The notes: generated by a model from the letters alone, not told the origin. DNA of 64,000 nt from Pengzhenrongella sicca (GCF_017569225.1 NZ_CP071868.1:3472001-3536000), one strand, 5' to 3'; numbered from the stretch's first letter, positions 1-11,992 are shown. A program made the numbers and translations.

Positions 1-420
1 GCCCCATACCGGCGGCGCAAGACGACCCGGGGCAACTTCGAGCTCTACTCCTGGGTGTTCATGCGGGGCTCCGGCGTCATCCTCGTCGGCCTGATCTTCG
101 GTCACCTGTTCGTCAACCTGTTCGCGGGTGACGGCATCCAGGCCATCGACTTCGGCTTCGTCGCCGGCAAGTGGGCGAACCCGTTCTGGCAGAACTACGA
201 CCTGGTGATGCTCTGGCTCGCGATGATCCACGGCACGAACGGCGTGCGCACGATCATCAACGACTACGCCGAGAACGACACGTTCCGGCTCGTGCTCAAG
301 CTCGCGCTCTATCTGGCGTTCTTTGTCGTCGTCGTGCTCGGGACGCTCGTGATCTTCACGTTCGACCCGTGCCCGCCCGGTCAACCGGCAGACCTCCTGC
401 CCTCGTTCTGCTTCGCCTGA
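1..420 (+). CDS. sdhD: Succinate dehydrogenase membrane anchor subunit SdhD (5' end outside window)
   Basis: The reading frame is open from base 1, so only the C-terminal ~139 residues are present; a GTG at base 55 is internal. The protein is membrane-bound, with three hydrophobic segments (roughly window codons 24-40, 63-78 and 95-118). It starts with the basic stretch [15 protein letters not shown], which is typical of actinobacterial SdhD. The conserved '[17 protein letters not shown]' loop carries the histidine and Asp-Tyr associated with heme and quinone binding in the SdhC/SdhD fold. It lies 50 bp before sdhA in the usual sdhCDAB order, and anchors the flavoprotein/iron-sulfur dimer of complex II to the membrane. 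Confidence 0.93.
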   Translation, partial: APYRRRKTTRGNFELYSWVFMRGSGVILVGLIFGHLFVNLFAGDGIQAIDFGFVAGKWANPFWQNYDLVMLWLAMIHGTNGVRTIINDYAENDTFRLVLKLALYLAFFVVVVLGTLVIFTFDPCPPGQPADLLPSFCFA

Positions 421-470
421 CCGGCGGCCCGGCACCCGTTCCACCTCTCGCACAGGAGACAACGCACCAG

Positions 471-2297
471 ATGCAGACCCACCAGTACGACGTCGTCATC
501 GTGGGTGCCGGCGGCGCCGGGATGCGCGCGGCGCTCGAGTCCTCTACGCGGACCCGCACGGCCGTGATCTCCAAGCTCTACCCGACGCGTTCGCACACCG
601 GCGCCGCCCAGGGCGGCATGTGTGCCGCGCTCGCGAACGTCGAGGAGGACAACTGGGAGTGGCACACCTTCGACACGGTCAAGGGCGGCGACTACCTCGT
701 CGACCAGGACGCCGCGGAGGTGATGGCCAAGGAGGCCATCGACGCCGTGCTCGACCTCGAGAAGATGGGGCTGCCGTTCAACCGGACGCCCGAGGGCCGG
801 ATCGACCAGCGCCGGTTCGGGGGGCACACCCGCAACCACGGCGAGGCCGCCGTCCGCCGGTCCTGCTACGCGGCAGACCGCACCGGCCACATGATCCTGC
901 AGACGCTTTACCAGCAGTGCGTCAAGAACGACGTGCAGTTCTTCAACGAGTTCTACGTGCTCGACCTGCTGCTGTCGGAGGACCTCACGGGCGGAGAGGT
1001 GGCCGACGGCGCCGACGTCCGCGTCTCCGGCGTCGTCGCCTACGAGCTGGCCACGGGCGAGATCCACCTCTTCCGCGCCAAGTCCGTCATCATCGCGACC
1101 GGCGGCGCGGGGAAGATCTACAAGACGACCTCGAACGCCCACACCCTCACCGGCGACGGGATGGCGCTCGCCTACCGCCGCGGCGTGCCGCTGGAGGACA
1201 TGGAGTTCTTCCAGTTCCACCCGACCGGCCTCGCCGGGCTCGGCATCCTGCTCTCGGAGGCCGCCCGCGGGGAGGGCGCGATCCTGCGCAACAGCGACGG
1301 CGAGCGGTTCATGGAGCGGTACGCGCCCACGATCAAGGACCTGGCGCCGCGCGACATCGTCGCGCGCGCGATGGCGAACGAGGTGCGCGACGGGCGCGGG
1401 GCCGGCCCCAACAAGGACTACGTGCTACTCGACCTGACCCACCTCGAGCCCGCGCACATCGACGCCAAGCTGCCGGACATCACGGAGTTCGCGCGCACCT
1501 ACCTCGGGATCGAGCCGTACACCGACCCGATCCCGGTCTACCCGACCGCGCACTACGCGATGGGCGGCATCCCGACGAACATCACCGCGCAGGTGCTGCG
1601 CAACAACACCGACACGGTGTCCGGGCTGTACGCCGCGGGCGAGGTCGCCTGCGTCAGCGTGCACGGCTCGAACCGGCTCGGCACGAACTCGCTGCTCGAC
1701 ATCAACGTGTTCGGCAAGCGCGCCGGGATCGCCGCCGCGGAGTACGCGATCGGCGCCGACTGGGTCGAGATGCCCGCCGAGCCCTCGGTCGGCGTCGTCG
1801 CCGAGCTCGAGGAGATGCGCGCGCGCCCGTCGGGCGAGCGCGTCGCCGAGGTGCGCACCGCGCTCCAGCAGACCATGGACACCAACGCCCAGGTGTTCCG
1901 CACGGCCGAGTCGCTCGAGCAAGCGCTCGCCGACGTGCGCGCCCTCCAGGAGCGGTACCGCAACGTCAGCGTCCAGGACAAGGGCCGGGCGTTCAACACC
2001 GACCTGCTCGAGGCGCTCGAGCTCGGCTTCCTGCTCGACGTCGCCGAGGTCGTCGTCGTCGGCGCCCTGAACCGGCAGGAGTCGCGCGGCGGGCACTTCC
2101 GCGAGGACTTCCCGACCCGTGACGACGCCGCGTACATGAAGCACACGATGGCGTACCGACGCCCGGTGGCCGTCGCCGCGGGGGCCGCGGCGACCGTGGG
2201 CGGCCCGGGGGCCGCGGCACCCGGGATGTTCGACGTCGTCCTGGGCTACAAGCCCGTCATCCAGACCCGCTACGAGCCGATGGAGCGCAAGTACTGA
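471..2297 (+). CDS. sdhA: Succinate dehydrogenase flavoprotein subunit SdhA
   Basis: A 608-residue flavoprotein that oxidises succinate to fumarate in complex II. The N-terminal dinucleotide-binding motif [13 protein letters not shown] is at residues 9-21. The '[11 protein letters not shown]' motif contains His42, the expected covalent FAD attachment site. Further family motifs are '[21 protein letters not shown]', the substrate-loop '[11 protein letters not shown]' and '[10 protein letters not shown]'. The ATG at 471 is preceded by AGGAG at 454-458. An in-frame region upstream is open but lacks SdhA homology. The stop overlaps the sdhB start by one base (TGATG), so translation is probably coupled. 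Confidence 0.97.
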   Translation: MQTHQYDVVIVGAGGAGMRAALESSTRTRTAVISKLYPTRSHTGAAQGGMCAALANVEEDNWEWHTFDTVKGGDYLVDQDAAEVMAKEAIDAVLDLEKMGLPFNRTPEGRIDQRRFGGHTRNHGEAAVRRSCYAADRTGHMILQTLYQQCVKNDVQFFNEFYVLDLLLSEDLTGGEVADGADVRVSGVVAYELATGEIHLFRAKSVIIATGGAGKIYKTTSNAHTLTGDGMALAYRRGVPLEDMEFFQFHPTGLAGLGILLSEAARGEGAILRNSDGERFMERYAPTIKDLAPRDIVARAMANEVRDGRGAGPNKDYVLLDLTHLEPAHIDAKLPDITEFARTYLGIEPYTDPIPVYPTAHYAMGGIPTNITAQVLRNNTDTVSGLYAAGEVACVSVHGSNRLGTNSLLDINVFGKRAGIAAAEYAIGADWVEMPAEPSVGVVAELEEMRARPSGERVAEVRTALQQTMDTNAQVFRTAESLEQALADVRALQERYRNVSVQDKGRAFNTDLLEALELGFLLDVAEVVVVGALNRQESRGGHFREDFPTRDDAAYMKHTMAYRRPVAVAAGAAATVGGPGAAAPGMFDVVLGYKPVIQTRYEPMERKY

Positions 2298-3073
2298 TGG
2301 CTACCCGACTCGAGACCAAGCCCGCGGGCGGCGAGGCGACCGGCAAGCTCGGCGTCATCCCGTCCTTCGACGTGACCCTGCGCATCCGCCGGTACAACCC
2401 GGAGACGACGGGCGACAAGGCGTACTGGCAGGAGTTCACGGTCACCGCGCACGGCACCGACCGCCTCCTCGACGCGCTGCACAAGGTCAAGTGGGAGCTC
2501 GACGGCTCCGTCACGTTCCGCCGCTCGTGCGCGCACGGCGTGTGCGGCTCGGACGCGATGCGGATCAACGGCCGCAACCGGCTCGCGTGCAAGGTTCTGC
2601 TCAAGGACCTCAACCCGAACAAGCCCATCACCGTCGAGCCGATCAAGGGCCTGCCCGTGATCAAGGACCTCGTCGTCGACATGGAGCCCTTCTTCGCGTC
2701 GTTCCGCGAGATCATGCCGTTCCTCATCACGACCGGGAACGAGCCCACGAAGGAGCGCCTGCAGTCGGCGGCCCAGCGCGAGCGGTACGACGACACGACC
2801 AAGTGCATCCTGTGCGCCGCGTGCACCACGTCGTGCCCGGTCTTCTGGACCGACGGCCAGTACTTCGGCCCGGCCGCGATCGTGAACGCGCACCGGTTCA
2901 TCTTCGACTCGCGCGACGAGGGCGCCGAGCAGCGGCTCGAGATCCTCAACGACAAGGAGGGCGTCTGGCGCTGCCGGACCACCTTCAACTGCACCGAGGC
3001 GTGCCCGCGCGGCATCGAGGTCACCAAGGCGATCGCTGAGGTCAAGAAGGCCATGATCACGCGCGCCTTCTGA
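2297..3073 (+). CDS. sdhB: Succinate dehydrogenase iron-sulfur subunit SdhB
   Basis: A 258-residue electron-transfer subunit of complex II. The 2Fe-2S motif SCAHGVCGSDAMRINGRNRL-AC (Cys78, Cys83, Cys98, with Asp at the third ligand position as in most SdhB) is followed by the 4Fe-4S motif CILCAACTTSCPVFW and the 3Fe-4S motif CRTTFNCTEACPRGI near the C-terminus. It passes electrons from SdhA to the quinone site in SdhC/SdhD. The length is normal for the family. It is the last gene of the sdh operon; the next gene is convergent, and a four-armed repeat lies between them. Confidence 0.97.
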   Translation: MATRLETKPAGGEATGKLGVIPSFDVTLRIRRYNPETTGDKAYWQEFTVTAHGTDRLLDALHKVKWELDGSVTFRRSCAHGVCGSDAMRINGRNRLACKVLLKDLNPNKPITVEPIKGLPVIKDLVVDMEPFFASFREIMPFLITTGNEPTKERLQSAAQRERYDDTTKCILCAACTTSCPVFWTDGQYFGPAAIVNAHRFIFDSRDEGAEQRLEILNDKEGVWRCRTTFNCTEACPRGIEVTKAIAEVKKAMITRAF

Positions 3074-3120
3074 GTCGCCCGCGGCGCTCAGGGCCTGGGG
3101 CGGGGCCCTGCCCGGCGCGC

Positions 3121-3236
3121 GAGTGTGGGAGTTCGGCTGCCAGGCCCGCGCTTGTGGCCGATGTGCGGGTCCGCACCGCTCTCCGGGGACCGAACGCCCA
3201 CACGCGCTCCCGGAACGACCGAACGCCCGCACCTCG
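3121..3236. repeat. Four-armed dispersed repeat, copy 1 (between convergent genes)
   Basis: An intergenic element of about 115 bp with two forward and two reverse copies of a core related to TGTGGGC-ATCTGC. Forward arms begin at 3121 (GAGTGTGGGAGTTCGGC) and about 3151; reverse arms are at about 3188 (GACCGAACGCCCACACGCG) and 3217 (GACCGAACGCCCGCACCTCG). The forward arms and the reverse arms are each offset by about 29-30 bp. Related copies are at 18348-18466 and 34413-34529. It lies between the convergent sdhB and yihY genes. Its role is unknown; a bidirectional terminator or REP-like element is possible. The rest of the 3074-3312 gap shows nothing else. Confidence 0.75.
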
Positions 3237-3312
3237 CTTGTCCAGATCGGCCGCCGGGGCGGGCAGGGCGTCTCGCCCGGGGCCTCAGGCCGCAGGGCTC
3301 AGGCGGCAGGGC

Positions 3313-4374
3313 TCAGGCCGCGGGGCTCGCAGCGGCGTCCGGGTCGGCGAGCGGTTCCTCCACCGGGGTCGGCAGCGGCGGGTTGGCCGTCCACGCGGCC
3401 GCGAGCAGCACGATCCGCGCGATCAGGTTGATCCAGATCAGCAGCGTCACGAGCACCGCGAATGACGCCAGCAACGCGTTGGCGTCCGAGCTCCGGGCGA
3501 CGACGCTCGTGCCGAGCAGCCGCACCGCGCCGATGCCGACGGCGGCGATGATCGCCCCACCGCGCAGTTCACGGCGGTGCGGGTGCTGCCCCGCGAGCAC
3601 GACGACCACGAGCACGAAGATCCCGACGTCCACCACGAACGCGACCGCGATCCCGACGACGCGCACCACGAATCCCATGCCGTCGCTGAGCCCGACGAGG
3701 TCGAGCGCCCAGCCCGCGGCCGTCGTCACCACGATGCTGAGCACCGCCGACAGGAGCACCGCCAGGGCGAGCCCGGCGAAGCTGGCCAGCTCCCGCAGCT
3801 TTCCGGTCACGGCGTTCCCGCCGCCCCCCTGCGCGCCGAACATCGCCCTGATCGCCGTCCGCAGCGCCGCCATCGCGGCGGTCGCGCTGAGCGCGAGGAC
3901 GACGACGGCGACGACGCCGGCCGCGTTGAGGCCCGCGCTCACCACGAGGTCCTCGGGCTTGAGCAGGCCGCTGTCGTCGCCGGTGTCGATCAGCCCCGGC
4001 AGCGAGCTGGCGAGCGTGTCGAGCACGTCCTGGCGCAGGCCCGTGTTCCGTCCGAGCACGGCCATGAAGACGGTGTAGCCCAGCGTGAGGCCCGCGAAGA
4101 CGGAGAACAGCGCGCTGTACGCGATGCCGCCGGTGAGCACGCCGCCGCCCGCGGCGCCGAACCGGGCGTTCGCGCGCGCGGGCCGGGTCTGCTGCCACCA
4201 GGCCAGCACCGCCTGCAGGCGCGCGACGATCGCCGCGAAACCGCGCGGGCCGGTCTCGGGTCGCCCCGCCGCGACGTCGGCCGTCGACGCCGCGGCCACG
4301 TGCGCCGAGCCCGCCCCGGCCGCGGGGGACGCGACGGCGTCGTCGACGTGCTCTGGCCGGTGCGTTTCGCCCAT
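3313..4374 (-). CDS. YihY/BrkB family inner-membrane protein
   Basis: A 353-residue integral membrane protein of the YihY/virulence-factor-BrkB family (once misassigned as RNase BN). The hydrophilic N-terminus (~75 residues) is followed by the family motif region around 'GGIAYSALFSVFAGL' and about six hydrophobic segments. 'LLIWINLIARIVLLAAAW' near the C-terminus is typical of the family. The biochemical function is not established. A -10-like TAAGGT lies 6 nt before the ATG (4381-4386) with no ribosome-binding site, suggesting a leaderless transcript. In M. tuberculosis a membrane protein gene likewise lies next to trpS (Rv3335c/Rv3336c). Confidence 0.88.
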   Translation of the reverse strand: MGETHRPEHVDDAVASPAAGAGSAHVAAASTADVAAGRPETGPRGFAAIVARLQAVLAWWQQTRPARANARFGAAGGGVLTGGIAYSALFSVFAGLTLGYTVFMAVLGRNTGLRQDVLDTLASSLPGLIDTGDDSGLLKPEDLVVSAGLNAAGVVAVVVLALSATAAMAALRTAIRAMFGAQGGGGNAVTGKLRELASFAGLALAVLLSAVLSIVVTTAAGWALDLVGLSDGMGFVVRVVGIAVAFVVDVGIFVLVVVVLAGQHPHRRELRGGAIIAAVGIGAVRLLGTSVVARSSDANALLASFAVLVTLLIWINLIARIVLLAAAWTANPPLPTPVEEPLADPDAAASPAA

Positions 4375-4383
4375 CGGACGACC

Positions 4384-6573
<2,190 letters not shown>

Positions 6574-6594
6574 ACCGTCACGATACCCGCGAGG

Positions 6595-7923
6595 CTATTG
6601 GCTGGTCGCCTCGTCGAGCACGACGCGGATCGCCCGCGCGGGATCGTCGCCCGTTCGCACCTCGAGCGTGATGGTCTCTCCCGGCGCCTTCGCGCGGATC
6701 GACACGATGAGCTCGTCCGGCTCGGTGACAGGGCGACCGTCGATGGTCAGGATGATGTCGCCGGACCGGATGCCCGCGTTGTCCGCCGGGCCGCCGGGGC
6801 TGACCGCCTCCTGGCCCTGCTGGGGGGAGGTCGCGACCTGCACGCCCTCGCCGGCGTAGCTCTGGTCGAGCAGCACACCGACGATCGGGTAGGTCGCGGT
6901 GCCCGACTCGATGAGCTGCTCCGCCGTGCGCCGCGCCTGGTTCGAGCCGATCGCGAACCCGAGCCCGATGCTCCCCGCCGTGACCGCGCCGGCGCCCGGC
7001 GGCTGGGCGATCGCGGAGTTGATCCCGATGACCTCGCCCGCCGCGTTCACGAGCGGGCCCCCGGAGTTGCCGGGGTTGATCGCGGCGTCCGTCTGCAGGG
7101 CGTTGATGAAGGCGGTGTCAGTCGCGTCGCCCGCCGAGACGGGACGGTTCAGCGCGCTGATGATCCCGGTCGTGACGGTCCCCTGGAGCCCGAGCGGGGC
7201 GCCGACCGCGACCACGGGGTCGCCCACCGCGACGTCGTCGGAGTCCCCGAGCGTCAGCGGCACGAGGCCCGTGCGCTCGACCTTGATGACGGCGAGGTCG
7301 TAGTCCCCGGTCCGGCCGACGATCCGCGCGGGCTCCTTCGTCCCGTCCGCGAACAGCACCTCGATCGTGGCGCCATCCGCCGCGCCCGCCGCGATCACGT
7401 GGTTGTTCGTCAGCAGGTACCCGTCCTGGCGCAGGACCATCCCCGAGCCCGTCGACGTGCCGTCGGCGCCCTCGACCTGGATCGCGACGACGCTCGGCAG
7501 CACGCGGGCGGCGATGCCGGCGACGCTCTCGGGTGCACGAGCCGCGCCGACCGGCGCAGCCGAGACCGGCAGCCCCGCGTCCTCGAGCAGCCCCGTGTCG
7601 AGCACGCGGACGGCCACGACCCCGCCGAGGGCGCCGGCCGCGAGCGCGAGGACGAGCAGCGGCGCGAGCCAGGCGAGGCTGAGCGACCGGCGCGGCCGCG
7701 GGCGGCGCGGGGCAGAGAACGGCGGTGGCGCTCCCCAGGCGCCCGACCCGAAGGCGGCCGGCGGCGCGACCACCGCCGCCGCGATGGGCGCGTCGGCGCG
7801 CGCCTGCGGGGACAGCAGCGGCGGGGCAGCAGCCGAAGCCGACGCCGGGGCCAACCGGCCCGAGGGCGGCGCGAAGGGATTGACGCGGGCGCGCTGGTCG
7901 CCCGGTTCGTCGGCAGCTGTCAT
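6595..7923 (-). CDS. htrA: HtrA/DegP-type membrane-anchored serine protease with PDZ domain
   Basis: A 442-residue envelope protease. The cytoplasmic Pro/Ala-rich region (1-80) is followed by one transmembrane helix (~84-108), a trypsin-like domain with catalytic His175 ('LTNNHVIA'), Asp209 ('GDYDLAVIKV') and Ser287 ('NPGNSGGPLV'), and a C-terminal PDZ domain (~345-435, 'AGIRSGDIILTIDGRPV'). It is expected to degrade or refold damaged exported proteins. The ATG at 7923 overlaps the anti-sigma stop by four bases (ATGA), so longer upstream extensions of this frame are not used. Confidence 0.93.
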   Translation of the reverse strand: MTAADEPGDQRARVNPFAPPSGRLAPASASAAAPPLLSPQARADAPIAAAVVAPPAAFGSGAWGAPPPFSAPRRPRPRRSLSLAWLAPLLVLALAAGALGGVVAVRVLDTGLLEDAGLPVSAAPVGAARAPESVAGIAARVLPSVVAIQVEGADGTSTGSGMVLRQDGYLLTNNHVIAAGAADGATIEVLFADGTKEPARIVGRTGDYDLAVIKVERTGLVPLTLGDSDDVAVGDPVVAVGAPLGLQGTVTTGIISALNRPVSAGDATDTAFINALQTDAAINPGNSGGPLVNAAGEVIGINSAIAQPPGAGAVTAGSIGLGFAIGSNQARRTAEQLIESGTATYPIVGVLLDQSYAGEGVQVATSPQQGQEAVSPGGPADNAGIRSGDIILTIDGRPVTEPDELIVSIRAKAPGETITLEVRTGDDPARAIRVVLDEATSQ

Positions 7924-8924
7924 GGGCGCGCCAAGGCTCCTGTCACGGTGTCCCAGCCGCGCGTGAGCCGCGCCGGCAGGCCGTCGTCGTACTCCGCGGC
8001 GGGAAAGTCCGCCACGAGCTCGGTCGCGGCGTCGGTCTGCCCGTCCGCGACGACCGAGACGACCGTGTCGCCCGCCTGCCACACGGCGTGCCAGGGCTGC
8101 CTGCTGAGCACGAAGACCGTCCGGTCCCCGACCGTGAGCTCGGCGGCGCCGGCGAGCGCCTCGACGTCGAGCTCGCCCGCCTGCTCGGTGAGCACGATGA
8201 CGCCGTGGGGACCTTCGAGGTCGAGCTCGAGCACCTCGCGGTCGGCGCCGACGAGCCGGGCACCCGTGACCGCGTAGCCGTCCGGCAGGCCGACGGGGCT
8301 GCTCCAGCCCGCGTCGCGCATCCAGGCCAGGACGGCGGCGTCGGAGGTCATGGCGCTGGGTGACGACGTCGACGCGGCGAGCCGCGTCGCGAGCTCGGGC
8401 GCCCACGCGGTCGCGGACGTCCCGCCCGGGGCGCTCGCGCCGCCGAGGGTCGTCAGCGCCTGCGCCGGCTCGGAGTCGGGGACGACGACGGGCTGGGCGC
8501 CGAGCAGGAACAGGCTCGCGGCCACGACGCCGAGCCCCGCGAGGGAACCCGCGGCCAGCCGCACGCGCGGGCTCCGACGCGCGCCCAGCTCGCCCGTGAG
8601 CGCGCGCGCCGGCATCGAGTACGCGGAGCTGCCCAGCGGCACGACCGGCACGCGACGGGCCGCCCCGGCCGGCCGCTGCCCGCGGCGGGCCGCGTCCGGG
8701 TGTCCGGGGGCCGGCTCGCCGGCGAGCGCGAGCAGCCGCGCGGTGAGGTCGGGCGCGGGCTCGGCGTCCGCGACGACGGACAGCGTCCGGCGCGCCTGCC
8801 GGGCGGCCGCGAGCTGATCGGCGCAGGTGGGGCACGCCGCGACGTGCGCGAGCGCCCGCTCGGCCTCGGCGGCGCCGAGCTGGCCGTCGGCGAGCGCGCT
8901 CACCCAGCTGCCGAGGTGGTGCAT
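7920..8924 (-). CDS. rseA: Transmembrane zinc-type anti-sigma factor (RseA-like, with large extracytoplasmic sensor region)
   Basis: A 334-residue anti-sigma factor. The N-terminal zinc-associated motif H-x3-C-x2-C is formed by His27, Cys31 and Cys34 ('HVAACPTC') and should bind and inhibit the adjacent SigE. One membrane helix at about 122-145 precedes ~190 extracytoplasmic residues. That outer part contains a beta-rich stretch (~235-325) reminiscent of RseB/MucB, but I cannot prove homology. It is much longer than M. tuberculosis RseA (about 154 aa). Its start overlaps the sigE stop by one base and its stop overlaps htrA by four, implying coupled synthesis. Confidence 0.86.
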   Translation of the reverse strand: MHHLGSWVSALADGQLGAAEAERALAHVAACPTCADQLAAARQARRTLSVVADAEPAPDLTARLLALAGEPAPGHPDAARRGQRPAGAARRVPVVPLGSSAYSMPARALTGELGARRSPRVRLAAGSLAGLGVVAASLFLLGAQPVVVPDSEPAQALTTLGGASAPGGTSATAWAPELATRLAASTSSPSAMTSDAAVLAWMRDAGWSSPVGLPDGYAVTGARLVGADREVLELDLEGPHGVIVLTEQAGELDVEALAGAAELTVGDRTVFVLSRQPWHAVWQAGDTVVSVVADGQTDAATELVADFPAAEYDDGLPARLTRGWDTVTGALARP

Positions 8925-9559
8925 CACGGGCGCCTGACGGCGGCCAGGTCGGACAGGTCGGCGGGCAGCAGGACGCCCGGCGCGCGGTGCGCGAGCGAGG
9001 TCCGCAGCTGCGCGCGCGCCCGGTGGATGCGCGAGCGGACCGTGCCGAGCTTGATCCCGAGAGTGACGGCGATCTCCTCGTAGGACAGGCCCTCGATGTC
9101 GCACAGCACGACCGCCGCGCGGTACCCGGGCGAGAGCTCGTCGAGCGCGAGCTGGACGTCGCGGTCGAGGTTCGCGTGCTCGAACCCCCGCTCCGGGTTC
9201 TGCAGCTCGCCCGTCGCCGCGTAGCGCTCGGCCTCGTCGCCGATGGAGTCCATCCGGATCCGCTTCTTGCGCCGAACCTGGTCGAGGAACAGGTTGGTCG
9301 TGATGCGGTGCAGCCAGCCCTCGAACGTGCCCGGCGTGTAGCCGGAGAGCGACCGGAACACGCGCACGAAGACGTCCTGGGTCAGGTCCTCCGCCTCGTG
9401 CTGGTTCCCGGTGAGCCGGTAGGCGAGGCGGTACACGCGTGCCGAGTGCTCGCGCACGATCTCCTCCCACGACGGCGGCGTCCAGGGCGCGGCGGGGTCG
9501 CCCACCCGAACGGCGTCGTCAGCATCGGGCGAGATGGCGCTCGGCGTGACCATGGCCAT
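8924..9559 (-). CDS. sigE: ECF sigma factor SigE
   Basis: A 211-residue extracytoplasmic-function sigma factor. Region 2 spans about residues 33-100 ('[20 protein letters not shown]' and '[17 protein letters not shown]', which melt and bind the -10 element). Region 4 spans about 138-190, with the helix-turn-helix '[20 protein letters not shown]' that binds the -35 element. Order and family match SigE of M. tuberculosis (Rv1221), which controls envelope-stress genes. It heads the sigE-rseA-htrA-tatB cluster. The 199-bp gap to the divergent methyltransferase must hold its promoter; I could not assign one. Confidence 0.92.
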   Translation of the reverse strand: MAMVTPSAISPDADDAVRVGDPAAPWTPPSWEEIVREHSARVYRLAYRLTGNQHEAEDLTQDVFVRVFRSLSGYTPGTFEGWLHRITTNLFLDQVRRKKRIRMDSIGDEAERYAATGELQNPERGFEHANLDRDVQLALDELSPGYRAAVVLCDIEGLSYEEIAVTLGIKLGTVRSRIHRARAQLRTSLAHRAPGVLLPADLSDLAAVRRP

Positions 9560-9758
9560 GCGGTGCGGTCAACTCCTTGTTCTTTGTCGTCAGGCGTTCA
9601 ACGTCGTCAGGTCGTCTGAGCAGCCTGCGATCGTCTTGGGTCAAGTCTCGCAGGTGCGGGGGTATTCCGCACGAGCCGGCCCCCGCGGCTCCGGCCCGCG
9701 CGGCGGTACCATCACGGCACTGCTTCGACCACCATCGTGAACCGCCCAGGAGGCCGCC

Positions 9759-10391
9759 ATCTCCACCGACAAGACCCAGAGCTGGGTCTACTCCGAGGAG
9801 TTCCTGCCCGAGGACGACGTCCTGCTCAGGGCCCGTGAGCGCGCGAACCAGCTCGGCTGCGTACCCATGCTGCCCGGCTCGGGCGCCGCCCTGAACGTCC
9901 TGGCGGCGAGCGCGCAGGCGCGCGCCGTCGTCGAGATCGGCACGGGGGCGGGCATCGCCTCGCTGTACCTGCTGCGGGGCATGCCGGTCGACGGCGTCCT
10001 GACGACGATCGACATCGAGGTCGAGCACCAGCGCGCCGCGAAGGAGGCGTTCGCCGAGGCCGGCATCCGCCCGACCCGCACGCGCGCCATCTCGGGCCGC
10101 GCGCTCGACGTGCTGCCCCGCCTGACCGACGGCGCCTACGACCTCGTCCTCGTCGATGCCGACAAGGAGGGGTACCCCGCGTACGTCGAGCAGGCCCTGC
10201 GCCTGCTGCGCCCGGGCGGCGTGCTGGCGCTCGACAACGCGCTGTGGCACGACCGGGTCGCCGACCCGGCGCGACGGGACGAGACGACGACGACGATCCG
10301 CGAGGTCGGCCGCGCGCTGCGCGACGACGACCGCGTGCGGGCGGCCATGCTGCCCACCGGCGACGGGCTGCTGGTCGCCGTCAAGCGGTAG
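9759..10391 (+). CDS. SAM-dependent O-methyltransferase (apparent ATC start codon)
   Basis: A class I Rossmann methyltransferase of about 210 residues with the SAM-binding motif 'VVEIGTGAGIASLYLL' and 'DLVLVDADKEGY', the metal/catalytic region typical of caffeoyl-CoA-type O-methyltransferases. It is orthologous in position to Rv1220c, divergent from sigE. The frame is closed by TGA at 9738-9740, and no ATG, GTG or TTG occurs before an internal ATG at 9867. Family homology begins at an ATC (9759) preceded by AGGAGG at 9748-9753, so I place the start there. Starting at 9867 would remove 36 conserved residues. Confidence 0.82.
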   Translation: MSTDKTQSWVYSEEFLPEDDVLLRARERANQLGCVPMLPGSGAALNVLAASAQARAVVEIGTGAGIASLYLLRGMPVDGVLTTIDIEVEHQRAAKEAFAEAGIRPTRTRAISGRALDVLPRLTDGAYDLVLVDADKEGYPAYVEQALRLLRPGGVLALDNALWHDRVADPARRDETTTTIREVGRALRDDDRVRAAMLPTGDGLLVAVKR

Positions 10392-10395
10392 GCAC

Positions 10396-11988
10396 TCAGG
10401 CCAGGTCGTCGAGGAAGCGCAGCAGGAGCCGGACGCCGTACCCGGTCGCGCCCTCGGTGATCTCGTGCCGGTCGGCCGTCGCGCGCGCGGGGCCCGCGAT
10501 GTCGAGGTGCGCCCAGCGGCGCCGGCCCGCGAACTCGCGCAGGAACAGGGCAGCCGTGATCGAGCCCGCTCCGGGCGGCGAGAGCGGGGACTGGCGCAGG
10601 TCCGCGACGTCGGACCGGATCGCGTCGAGGTACTCCTCGACGAGCGGCATGTGCCACACCGGCTCGCCCGCCGCGTCGGCGGCGGCCTCGAGCCCCGCGA
10701 CGAGCGGCCGGTCGGCCCCGTAGAGCGCGGCGTGGGTCTTGCCGAGCCCGACGCTCGCGGCACCGGTGAGCGTCGCGATGTCGATGAGCACGTCCGGATC
10801 CAGCTCGGCATCGGCGAAGGCGAGCGCGTCGGCGAGGACCATGCGGCCCTCGGCGTCCGTGTTGGACACCTCGACCGTGCGGCCGCCGTACATGCGCACC
10901 ACGTCGCCGGGGCGGTAGGACGCGGCGCCGAAGTGGTTCTCGGCGAGCGGCAACACGGCGGTCACGCGATGACCCAGGCCCTGCTCGGCCGCGGCGAGCA
11001 CCGTCGCGAGCGCGACCGCGGAGCCCGCCATGTCGGTCTTCATCGTGACCATGTTCAGGCGCTGCTTGATCGAGATGCCGCCGGTGTCGAACGTGATGCC
11101 CTTGCCGACGACGACGACGTGCCGCCCCGTGCGGCCGTCCGCCGGGCGGTAGCTCACGGTCACGAGCCGCGGCTCACTGGCCGAGCCGGAGCCCACGGCG
11201 AGGATGCCGCCGAAGCCCTCGGCGGTGAGCTCCGGGACCCCGAGCACGCGGACCTCGAGGCCGAGCGGCGCGGCGAGGTCGCTGGCCCGCTGCGCGAGCC
11301 AGGCGGGGTTCTTCGTGCTCGACGGGGTGTTGGTGAGGTCGCGGGCGAGCCACGTGGCGCGCGCGCCGACCGTGGCGGCAGTGATCGCCGCGGCGTCCTT
11401 GTCCCCATGCTTGCCGAGCAGCACGAGCTCGCGCGCGGGCTGGGCCGGCTCGAGCCCTGTGCCCTGGGTCGGCAGCCGGTAGGACGCCAGGAGGTACCCC
11501 TCGACGAAGGCGCGGACGGCCTCGGGCGAGCGACGGCCACCCTCGGAGCCGATCGTCGTGACGACCTTGCCGATCCCGCGGGTCTGACGGGCCAGGGCCG
11601 CGCCGGCGCGGCGGAGGTCGGTCGGGCTGCCGGTGCCGACGCCTACGAGGATGAGCCGCGCGGGCAGGTCGGCCCACGGCAGGTCGGGCCCGGACGTGCG
11701 CAGCCGCCGCGGCAGCGGCAGGGTCCATGCCTCGCCCGGCGATCCGGTCAGACCGGCGCGCTCGGCGAGGTCGCCGAGGGCGATCCCGTACCGCGCGGCC
11801 GCATCGGCCGTGCCGGCACGGGGCTGCACCTCGGTCTCCCCCGCCGCGGGGGGCGCGACGGGCACCGCGAGCGCCTCGACGTCGTCCGCAAGAGCGAACG
11901 AGGCGAGGACGCCGCGCGCGGCGACGACCGAGGGAAAGGGATGCCCGAGCCGCGCGCTCACGCGCGCGGAACTGCTGCGGCCGGCCAA
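10396..11988 (-). CDS. pepA: Leucyl aminopeptidase (M17 family)
   Basis: A 530-residue cytosolic metallopeptidase that removes N-terminal residues from peptides. The C-terminal catalytic half carries 'VGKGITFDTGGISIK' (Lys and Asp ligands of the two-metal centre), 'MKTDMAGSAV' and the M17 signature 'NTDAEGRMVLADAL'. The N-terminal macro-like domain spans ~1-180. The frame opens with TTG at 11988, five bases after the DUF3117 stop; a GTG at 11961 is an alternative, and neither has a clear ribosome-binding site. It ends 4 bp from the convergent methyltransferase. Confidence 0.93.
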   Translation of the reverse strand: MAGRSSSARVSARLGHPFPSVVAARGVLASFALADDVEALAVPVAPPAAGETEVQPRAGTADAAARYGIALGDLAERAGLTGSPGEAWTLPLPRRLRTSGPDLPWADLPARLILVGVGTGSPTDLRRAGAALARQTRGIGKVVTTIGSEGGRRSPEAVRAFVEGYLLASYRLPTQGTGLEPAQPARELVLLGKHGDKDAAAITAATVGARATWLARDLTNTPSSTKNPAWLAQRASDLAAPLGLEVRVLGVPELTAEGFGGILAVGSGSASEPRLVTVSYRPADGRTGRHVVVVGKGITFDTGGISIKQRLNMVTMKTDMAGSAVALATVLAAAEQGLGHRVTAVLPLAENHFGAASYRPGDVVRMYGGRTVEVSNTDAEGRMVLADALAFADAELDPDVLIDIATLTGAASVGLGKTHAALYGADRPLVAGLEAAADAAGEPVWHMPLVEEYLDAIRSDVADLRQSPLSPPGAGSITAALFLREFAGRRRWAHLDIAGPARATADRHEITEGATGYGVRLLLRFLDDLA

Positions 11989-11992
11989 CGGG

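Noticed and set aside
3313-4374. Annotation of the YihY/BrkB protein as ribonuclease BN
   Set aside because: That name came from an early misassignment; the protein is a polytopic membrane protein with no nuclease motif.
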